Source: Bin125 sp026705025 (GTDB lineage: Bacteria; Chloroflexota; Dehalococcoidia; Bin125). Taken from it: DNA of 34,206 nt. The stretch is taken from assembly GCA_026705025.1 (NCBI GenBank), contig JAPPBN010000008.1, positions 1 through 34,206 on the forward strand, in the 5' to 3' direction. Positions 25,804-32,050 of the stretch are shown here, piece by piece. The notes under the pieces were generated by a model. The model had not been told where the DNA came from. It saw nothing but the letters and a program-made list of their open reading frames with translations, and did no database searches. The first letter of the stretch is position 1. Every line of letters begins with the position of its first letter. Position numbers and translations under genes: made by a program.

Positions 25804-26204
25804 GCGATCAAACGGGTAGGCCCGTGCGCGCGACGACCCATCCTGAGGAGTGCATCCTGGTCACGCGATCTCGACCTCAGCGGTGCGCCACTCACGAGTA
25901 TCTGCGATCGAAACGCGTCATTTCGGCTCTTCGGATTCCCTTGGATGATTCCGCTTCCGAATCGACACGGGGCCACGGTGTCGCGTCAAGGCGGACGCCG
26001 AGCTCAGTTGGAGCAGTAGTCGGATACCGGTGGTCAACCTGCGTCGATCTTGTAGTCGCGAGACAATCAGGCCGAGTTCCCGCGCCTCGCGCTCCGAGGT
26101 GTACGGAACAAGCGCTAGACTAGATCCATGCATCGGCGGCGCTGGCAGTCTCTCCTTGGTGACGACGGGAAGTTCGTGTACCGAGCGGTCGCTGGCGTTG
26201 CGGC
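25804..26204. other. Stretch without a recognisable gene
   Basis: About 400 bases with only low-complexity or shadow frames. A minus-strand frame has a short protein-like segment (SEREARELGLIVSRLQDRR, around 26040-26100) that I could not assign. The 3' end carries the leader of the next gene, with TGAGGAG at 26205-26211. Confidence 0.4.
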
Positions 26205-26216
26205 TGAGGAGCCACT

Positions 26217-28283
26217 TTGCCCGGCATGCTTCGTCCCAGCTCGCTCGCACTTTTCCTAGTTTTCCTTGCTGCGAGGACATCTGGTGTCCCGGCCCCCCCC
26301 TTGACACCTAGGGGTGGATTAGACCAGACGAGGTACACACGGGTCGGGCTGACGGGCTTGTGTGCCGGTGCCTTCATCCTGGCGATGCTGCTGCTCGCCG
26401 TTGCGTCCGAGCTCTACGCCGCATCCGCCAAGGTCGAAATCGAAATCCTCGACTCAGACGCGCTTGTCGCGCCGGGCACGGAGTTTGAAGTCGAGCTCTG
26501 GGTCCGCGACGCCGAAGTTGGGAAGTCGTACACGCTGCGCTTCCTGCATGCGTTCGGCGGCCCGGTCGTGCTTGACCGGGACAGCCTGACCGGCGCCGAG
26601 TTTGCCGGTCCCGCAGACAGTGACGGTGATCTGGGGCCGATCGTCGCGCGCCTGGTGATCCCGCTGGGCACGGCGCACCGAGAGGCGACGATCTCGGCCA
26701 TGGTCGACGTGGCCGGTGAGCCCGAGCCGCTGCCAATCGCGATTACGACGCTGGCGATCGGCGATCCGGGCGAGCCGATCGGGTCCGCCGTCTTGCGGCC
26801 GTCAAGAGAAGAGCATGCGAAGAGCGGTAAGCGGATATCGACGTCGCTCCAGCGGGGCAAGACCGCCTATCTCGAGTTGACGGCCATGAACTCGCTGGGC
26901 AACAAGACCAATGACTACGAAGTCAGCTCGATTATCATCGTCGCCGTGCAGGCCGATCTGGGCCGTGGGGCGGATACTCCCAGCGACGCCTATCGGCACA
27001 CGTTGCGCTACGGGGACGAGCCCGGCTTGACTCCGGCCAATGCCGTCACGCAGTTCACGCTCAGGCCGGTCAGCACTGACGCCAGCCATATCGAGGTGTA
27101 CGCGATTGTCTCAGGCGAGGACGGTCACGCGCGGTCGAACACGCTGGAACTGAACTTCGCCGGCGACCCGGCTGGGTTATCTGCTGGCGAACCGAGCGGC
27201 AATCTCGCCGCGGTCGGCGGAACAGTCAACATCGTCGTCACCGGGTTCGACTCGGTCGGCAACCCGACGGAACTCGACCACCGGGACATTGAGGTCGAGG
27301 TCGTGGAAGGACCGGATGATGCCGACTTCTCATTGATCAAGGCCGAGCGCCCGATTCGGTGTCCCGAGGCGGAGCCCGACGACGATGAGGAGATAGACGA
27401 GGAAGAACAACAACGGTTAGCAGCGATTCGCGCCCTGGAGTGCAACGAGGATCAGGCCGTCGTATCGCTGACCACCTCGCGCGAGGAGGCGGCGCTCGGT
27501 CGTTACCGGGTTGAGATTGGCCTGAGCGACATTCCCGTGCCGGCCGTCACCAGCGTCGAGATTATCGTCGTCGGACATCCTGTTTTCCTCTCGCTCGAGG
27601 TGTATCGCGAGAGCGATCCGGGAGCGAAGACTACGTTTGGACAGGGCGCCAAGGGGCTGCTCTTTTTCGTTCCCGGACAGGGCGAAGGCGAGGAAATGAT
27701 TGCCGATGTCGGCGAAGTCTTGATCGCCGCCGTGGTCCTGCGAGACCAGTTTGGCGAGTTGGTCGCCTCTTCCGATCCAACCGTGGCCGGCGATGGTGTG
27801 AGCTTCGATGCCGCCGGTTCACTCGAGATGCTGGAGCTTGACTCGAGAGATCAAGAGATCGTGCGAGGGGTCGCCGTAGCCAGGTTCCTGGTGCTCGGCG
27901 AGTCCGGTCAAGGGCTGCTGATTGCCTCAACTGCCGGACTGCACGACATCGTCAAGGTGGTCGCCGCGGCCGAGAATGTCAGGGACCTTACCGGTCTGAC
28001 CAGCGTTGGCGTTGACGACCTCAGCGTTTGGATCGCGCCCAACCAGATCCAGGCCTCCGCGCTCTTCCCGCAGCTCGCCAGCCGTGGGGCAACGGCGATC
28101 CACCTCTGGCTGCACGGCCAGCGCGCCTGGCTCACCTTCGCCCCGGCTGATCCCAACAATCCGGAGCCGGGAACCGACTTCTCAATCCAGAGCGGTTCCA
28201 TTCTCTGGATCACTGGTCACCGCGATCACCAGCCGCCTGTCGATGCTCAAACGAATCCTGACAAGCCGAGCCGGTCGCATTAG
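26217..28283 (+). CDS. Large secreted Ig-like/invasin-type protein with a poly-C tract near its start
   Basis: TTG 26217 is favoured by TGAGGAG ending five bases before it; ATG 26226 is in the same frame. The first ~30 residues include a hydrophobic run (LALFLVFLAAR) and the poly-C-encoded Pro pair (VPAPPLTP). A clear export signal follows (LTGLCAGAFILAMLLLAVAS, residues about 48-67). The mature ~615 residues are beta-rich, with phrases such as FEVELWVRDAEVGKSYTLRF, GGTVNIVVTGFDSVGNPTEL and VLIAAVVLRDQFGELVASSD, which resemble invasin/Big-type Ig domains. A Cys-flanked acidic insert (EPDDDEEIDEEEQQRLAAI) interrupts one domain near residue 390. The C-terminus has a region around VSIAPN-like LSVWIAPNQIQAS. 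It is intact as read. Confidence 0.7.
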   Translation: MPGMLRPSSLALFLVFLAARTSGVPAPPLTPRGGLDQTRYTRVGLTGLCAGAFILAMLLLAVASELYAASAKVEIEILDSDALVAPGTEFEVELWVRDAEVGKSYTLRFLHAFGGPVVLDRDSLTGAEFAGPADSDGDLGPIVARLVIPLGTAHREATISAMVDVAGEPEPLPIAITTLAIGDPGEPIGSAVLRPSREEHAKSGKRISTSLQRGKTAYLELTAMNSLGNKTNDYEVSSIIIVAVQADLGRGADTPSDAYRHTLRYGDEPGLTPANAVTQFTLRPVSTDASHIEVYAIVSGEDGHARSNTLELNFAGDPAGLSAGEPSGNLAAVGGTVNIVVTGFDSVGNPTELDHRDIEVEVVEGPDDADFSLIKAERPIRCPEAEPDDDEEIDEEEQQRLAAIRALECNEDQAVVSLTTSREEAALGRYRVEIGLSDIPVPAVTSVEIIVVGHPVFLSLEVYRESDPGAKTTFGQGAKGLLFFVPGQGEGEEMIADVGEVLIAAVVLRDQFGELVASSDPTVAGDGVSFDAAGSLEMLELDSRDQEIVRGVAVARFLVLGESGQGLLIASTAGLHDIVKVVAAAENVRDLTGLTSVGVDDLSVWIAPNQIQASALFPQLASRGATAIHLWLHGQRAWLTFAPADPNNPEPGTDFSIQSGSILWITGHRDHQPPVDAQTNPDKPSRSH
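26293..26300 (+). repeat. Poly-C tract (8 C), candidate phase-variation switch D
   Basis: With eight C's the frame from TTG 26217 is open. One more C gives CTT GAC ACC TAG and one fewer gives CCT TGA, so both other frames stop within five codons after the tract. TTGACA, a consensus -35 hexamer, follows directly (26301-26306) but has no -10 box at the right distance. Confidence 0.5.
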
Positions 28284-28626
28284 CCGGCCGATACTTCTTG
28301 GTGCACAGTCCAGTTGCTCCAAAGGTCTGACGGCAGCTAGCATTGGTCGGCGGCGCCAAGATGGCGACTATACCCGCGGGGGAAGTGCCACGTGTTGAGC
28401 GTCACGCGAACCCGGAGTTGGGCTTCGGTACATCGACCGCCTAGAGGATTCGCATGGGCTCACAGCGTCCTCCGGCAGTACGATTGAAACCTCTTCCGTC
28501 GTCATATGATTTCTCTTCCCGGCCTTGACTAGAACGTCGAGTGTCAACCAACCTGTCACCGGGCCGCGAGCCATTCGCCCTGCGGCAAATGCTGGATTCG
28601 GCTCGGTTGGACGGACGGGAGTGATT
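28284..28626. other. Intergenic stretch, no gene recognised
   Basis: No convincing frame. A minus-strand frame contains HMTTEEVSIVLPEDAV (near 28480), which looks like the start of an antitoxin-type strand, but the rest is not protein-like. The 3' end is the leader of the next gene (GGGAG at 28618-28622). Confidence 0.4.
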
Positions 28627-29412
28627 ATGCGAATGGCGGGGCGGTGTCCAGAACGGTGGTCGAATGTCCGGAGAACTCTTACCGTTGCGGCGTTGGTTGC
28701 AGGCCTGCTCGCCTCGCACGCTGGTCCAGTCGATGGTCAGACCGATCTTCCGACTCGCCCGGCCAATCCGCAGTCGGAGTCGCCTGCGTCGCTCACTGCC
28801 AGCGTGACGCTAGCTGGTGTCAGCCTGAGCTGGACGGCACCAACTCTTGAGACGGAGACGATCGGCGGCTATCGGGTCGAGCGCCGGCGGGTCCTGGACT
28901 TTGAGACGCGATGGCTCGCGCTCGTCGATCACACGGGAGACACGACAACCTCCCATGTCGACGCTTCAGCAAGCGTCAACGGGGCAGAGTACGAGTACCG
29001 TGTAAGCGCTGTACGGGGAGAGGGAAGTGATCAGGCCCTATCGGCAGCTTCCAACGTCGCCACGGTCACGATCCCTAGTCCGCCGCGTCCGATTGACCTG
29101 ACGGCCAGCTCAGTTGATGATGGAATCGAGTTGTCTTGGAGCGCCGGTCACCTCTCGTGGCAGTCCGATTGGCTGCGTTTGACCGGTTACGAGATCCTCC
29201 GGATCGAGACCGCGCACTCCGGCAACCGTAACCCCGAGTGGGAGGTGTTGGTCAACAGCACCAACAGCACCGACACGTCATTCCTCGATGCGAGCGGTCT
29301 TGCGACAATCCAGTACAGCTATGCGATCCGCGCCGTGCACGGTTACCTACGCAGCCACTGGTGGGAGGGGATCGCGGGTCCGGTCAGCGGTCGCCTGACG
29401 CCCGACAAGTAA
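28627..29412 (+). CDS. Secreted two-domain FN3-like protein, family member 5
   Basis: ATG 28627 has GGGAG four to five bases upstream; the frame extends back to 28525 but the earlier part is Arg/Pro-rich and unlikely. A signal peptide (RRTLTVAALVAGLLASHAGP) leads to two FN3 domains that are closest to the textbook pattern in this family: VTLAGVSLSWTAPTLETETI, GGYRVERRRVLDFETRWLAL and EYEYRVSAVRGEGSDQALSA, then PIDLTASSVDDGIELSWSAG with the hallmark HLSWQSDWLRLTGYEILRIE, and SYAIRAVHGYLRSHWWEG. 261 aa, intact. It supports reading the whole family as tandem FN3 domains. Confidence 0.8.
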   Translation: MRMAGRCPERWSNVRRTLTVAALVAGLLASHAGPVDGQTDLPTRPANPQSESPASLTASVTLAGVSLSWTAPTLETETIGGYRVERRRVLDFETRWLALVDHTGDTTTSHVDASASVNGAEYEYRVSAVRGEGSDQALSAASNVATVTIPSPPRPIDLTASSVDDGIELSWSAGHLSWQSDWLRLTGYEILRIETAHSGNRNPEWEVLVNSTNSTDTSFLDASGLATIQYSYAIRAVHGYLRSHWWEGIAGPVSGRLTPDK

Positions 29413-29750
29413 CCCCCGCCCCCCGCGTTAGTCGCCCTGAGGTCCGCACGACCGCACGGAGACGCACAGATCATGGATGAACCTGGTCTAGTTCCGGTTT
29501 GCCTAACTGGCCGCGACTTGGTGCATCCGCGGCGCGCGCTGCAGCGCGATTGCCGACCGGAACGCGGACTCGCGCCCTTTCGCCCGGCACAGGACTAGCG
29601 CCCAGATCTTCAACATCTTCGCCGGATGTCTCACCCGCACTACTGGCTCGGTTCGCTAGAGCGAGGCTAGCCTTAACCAGTCGGTGCCTTGTTCCGGCTC
29701 GCCACTCTGAACTCCGGAAGCGGCCCGCGCGAGCATCCGAACCAAGGTAG
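29413..29750. other. Intergenic stretch, one doubtful 42-codon frame
   Basis: C-rich start (CCCCCGCCCCCCG), then mostly structureless. A frame from ATG 29473 (MDEPGLVPVCLTGRDLVHPR, to TAG near 29598) is short and has only a distant GGAG; it is not called as a gene. Confidence 0.35.
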
Positions 29751-29753
29751 ACG

Positions 29754-30268
29754 GTGCATTGGCCTGCTCCAGGGTTGGCTGCGCTCCTGGCTCGCGTCCT
29801 GGCCATCGCCGCCTGCGCAGACAAGATCGAGCACTGGCAACCGCCGCTGGCACTCGGCGTCAGCGTCCGCACGCCAGCGGTGCGCGATGCCAAAGTATGT
29901 CAGATCGGCGGCGCACGCAGTTGCCCCGAGGCCGATCCGGACGCCCTCACCAGAGTCCGACAGCTCGATCTCAGCGATCGCGGGAGCCGAGCGTTTCAGG
30001 CAGGCGACTTGGTGGGACTGACACCTCTACGCGAGTTGCGTCTCAACGACAACGCGCTGCAACCTTCCCCGACAGGTTCTTCGAGGGACTGGCGGCGCTG
30101 CGCATGGTGCATCTGTACGACAAACCCGGCTCGCCCTTCCCGCTCGGTGTTGCCCCCCGGTTTAGCCAGCGTGATGAAGAGCGACTGCTGTATCTGCGCC
30201 CGCCCTCGCGTGGCGTCGCGCCCCACGCGGCGAACCTCGATTGGCCTTTGCCGCTGTTCGTCCTATAG
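29754..30268 (+). pseudogene. Leucine-rich-repeat lipoprotein, frameshifted
   Basis: GTG 29754 opens a short signal with a lipobox-like end (LLARVLAIAAC). The LRR cap follows (VSVRTPAVRDAKVCQIGGAR, SCPEADPDALTRVRQLDLSD) and then repeat phrases (AGDLVGLTPLRELRLNDNAL). A one-base loss near 30063 moves the rest to another frame (TFPDRFFEGLAALRMVHLYD, RFSQRDEERLLYLRPPSRG) ending at TAG 30266. An Arg inside the hydrophobic signal suggests decay. A strong hairpin starts right after the stop, so the 3' end is original. Confidence 0.6.
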
Positions 30269-30269
30269 G

Positions 30270-30303
30270 CACGCAACGTGGCACCGCTCTGCCAGGTTGC
30301 GTG
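30270..30303 (+). terminator. Hairpin directly after the LRR gene
   Basis: CACGCAAC and TGGCA (30270-30283) pair with TGCCA and GTTGCGTG (30290-30303), with one internal mismatch and a 6-base loop. It starts two bases after the stop codon. Confidence 0.6.
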
Positions 30304-30304
30304 A

Positions 30305-30657
30305 GTGAGTGAGAAGTCATCCTGGTAGGCGCGCTTCTCCGGCCGCCCGCGCTCAAGCTCGACTGCGTAACCGCAAACGTACAGCGAAAGGCTGGCCTGC
30401 CCACTCACGGGAGCTTAGGATAGCCGCAACGTCAGGTCGGTCGTCCCGCCCAACGCCGCCTTGACAACGTCGCCGTCGCGGAGTTCGATCCTTTCCCACT
30501 CGATGAGTACCCGACCCGTTGGCGATTGGGGATCAGCCCTGATCGTGAGTGCGGCCACGACGGCCTCCGGAGCCAACGCCCCAAACCACCGTCTACCGAA
30601 GAGTCGAAGGGGGCACTCGCAGTCGATGTTAGGCAGGCATCGCGTTCCTCCTGTCAC
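30305..30657 (-). pseudogene. Hypothetical protein remnant interrupted by TAA
   Basis: A minus-strand frame reads PEAVVAALTIRADPQSPTGR and VLIEWERIELRDGDVVKAAL, then GGTTDLTLRLS. It meets TAA at 30415-30417 and goes on in the same frame as ASLSLYVCGYAVELERGRPE and KRAYQDDFSLTHA before the hairpin. Composition is protein-like on both sides of the stop. No family recognised, and the start is unclear. Confidence 0.4.
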
Positions 30658-30699
30658 ACACGTAGTGGGATGGTCGAAACCGGCGGTGCCGATACGCCG

Positions 30700-31797
30700 C
30701 TACTCCACGAGCTGCAGGCAGGGTGACTTCGACCACCTGCCATCGCTCGTCTTCATTGATAACTGCATCGAACCCTTGAGCGTCGCGTTGGTCGCGCTGG
30801 CGCGCGAGACCGTCATCGCCTGATATATGTTCCAGGTGCCCCTCGTGCCGACCGTGAAGGTCAGCGAAGTCGGATTGAACGTCGCCGACGTTGCGCGGTA
30901 GACGATGCTGTCCGGGTAGTTGAAGGTATGCACGCTTGGACTGACTGTGACGCTGTCGCCGTCACCGGGATCGGCCTTGAGCCGTACCCAGATCTGGTCG
31001 GTTGAAGTGTCGTTGACGAGGTACTCGGTCTGCAGCACTTCGAGCCCGTCGGCGATACCGCCCTGGATGGGCTCATTGATGACCAGCAGAACTCTTGGCC
31101 TCTTGGTGAGGGCGAAGTAGCCCGACACTTCGTGCGTGATCGTTGCTGTCGAGCGCAGCGGATCGGCGTCCGCGCTGGGCGTGATCGTGACGCGCTGGTT
31201 GGTGCCCCAAGTGCCGCTCGTGCCGCCAGTGAAGGTCAACAAGCTCGGCTGGATGGTCACCTGACTACCGCCGGTGTGCATGATCGCAGCCGTGGCGGTG
31301 GCACCGTCGCCGGGATCGGTCTTGAGCCGAACCTCGGAGCGGGCGCTATGGCCTTCGGTCACTCCGAGCTCGGTCTTACTTCCCATTACGCACAGCGAAA
31401 TCAGGTCTTGGATGGTAGCGGGCAGCTCGGCGACGCCTTTGAAACTCAAGCTTCCGGCCCAGACCGACAGCTGCAACTCGGTCTCTTCGTCGTCGTAGTT
31501 GGAGTCCGCGACCGCGTTCAGCCTGCCGTCCTGTTGGGCGTGCCAGTTGCCGCTCGTGCCATGCGTGAAGGTCAGCGAGATCGGGTCGGCGTTCAGCTTG
31601 TCACTGCTGATCTTGGTCAGCGTGAGGTTTTCGCCGGGCTCAGCAGCGAGCCGCCGCCGCACCGTCGCCGAGCTCTTCTCCGTGAACACGACGTGCCCGT
31701 TCGGCAGGTCGTCGGGGTGAACTTCGATTGTGATCGCCGGCCCGGTGCCCTCTTCCAAGATCGCGAAGCGCCGATTTGGACCAAGAGCAGAGGTCAT
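30700..31797 (-). CDS. Three-repeat beta-sandwich protein without a signal peptide
   Basis: ATG 31797 has AGGAG four bases upstream, better than the ATG at 31863. The 365-aa product holds at least three units, each marked by P..LTFT.GT.G.W...Q: ISLTFTHGTSGNWHAQQ, SLLTFTGGTSGTWGTNQ and SLTFTVGTRGTWNIYQ, preceded by acidic DPGDG loops (RLKTDPGDGATATAAI; RLKADPGDGDSVTVSP). Such units are common in large secreted Chloroflexota and cyanobacterial proteins. The lack of any signal sequence is odd and suggests that the 5' part was lost or lies in another frame. A stray unit of the same kind is at 25434-25760. Confidence 0.65.
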   Translation of the reverse strand: MTSALGPNRRFAILEEGTGPAITIEVHPDDLPNGHVVFTEKSSATVRRRLAAEPGENLTLTKISSDKLNADPISLTFTHGTSGNWHAQQDGRLNAVADSNYDDEETELQLSVWAGSLSFKGVAELPATIQDLISLCVMGSKTELGVTEGHSARSEVRLKTDPGDGATATAAIMHTGGSQVTIQPSLLTFTGGTSGTWGTNQRVTITPSADADPLRSTATITHEVSGYFALTKRPRVLLVINEPIQGGIADGLEVLQTEYLVNDTSTDQIWVRLKADPGDGDSVTVSPSVHTFNYPDSIVYRATSATFNPTSLTFTVGTRGTWNIYQAMTVSRASATNATLKGSMQLSMKTSDGRWSKSPCLQLVE

Positions 31798-31998
31798 ATC
31801 GCTCCTATGCAGCGTTCCCGTCTCAGCTTGCGGAGGAGTTGTTTGGGTCGGGTTGCTCCTCATCCCTCTCGGACTCGCCGTTGTGGCCGTGCCATACCGG
31901 GTCGTCTCACACTCCGCAGTTGCTCAAGTGCTGCGTTGTCACGACGACAGGGACCGACTAGCCGCCTTAACAGCAGAACAGACCACACAGAGGTGAGT

Positions 31999-32035
31999 GG
32001 AGGAGGTCATCTCCGCGACGACGATGACCTCCTCC
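31999..32035 (-). terminator. Perfect 13-bp hairpin after the helicase
   Basis: GGAGGAGGTCATC (31999-32011) pairs exactly with GATGACCTCCTCC (32023-32035) around 11 bases, 15 bases past the helicase stop at 32051. It ends the helicase transcript and marks the edge of the surface-protein island. Confidence 0.65.
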
Positions 32036-32050
32036 CGTGGCGCGAGCCGC

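Noticed and set aside
26301..26339. TTGACA right after the poly-C tract as a -35 promoter box
   Set aside because: No acceptable -10 hexamer at 15-19 bases; the nearest TACACA is about 27 bases away, and the site lies inside an open frame with a better start upstream.
28368..28574. Minus-strand frame containing MTTEEVSIVLPEDAV, like the first strand of an antitoxin
   Set aside because: The sequence after it is Ser/Arg/Pro-rich and not antitoxin-like, there is no partner toxin gene, and the frame is short.
29473..29598. 42-codon frame MDEPGLVPVCL... in the gap before the LRR remnant
   Set aside because: Only a distant ribosome binding site, no recognisable motif and biased composition; left as intergenic.
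3468..31863. Transposase or insertion-sequence remnants to explain the mosaic
   Set aside because: No DDE, HTH-transposase or recombinase motif and no terminal inverted repeats with target duplications were seen.
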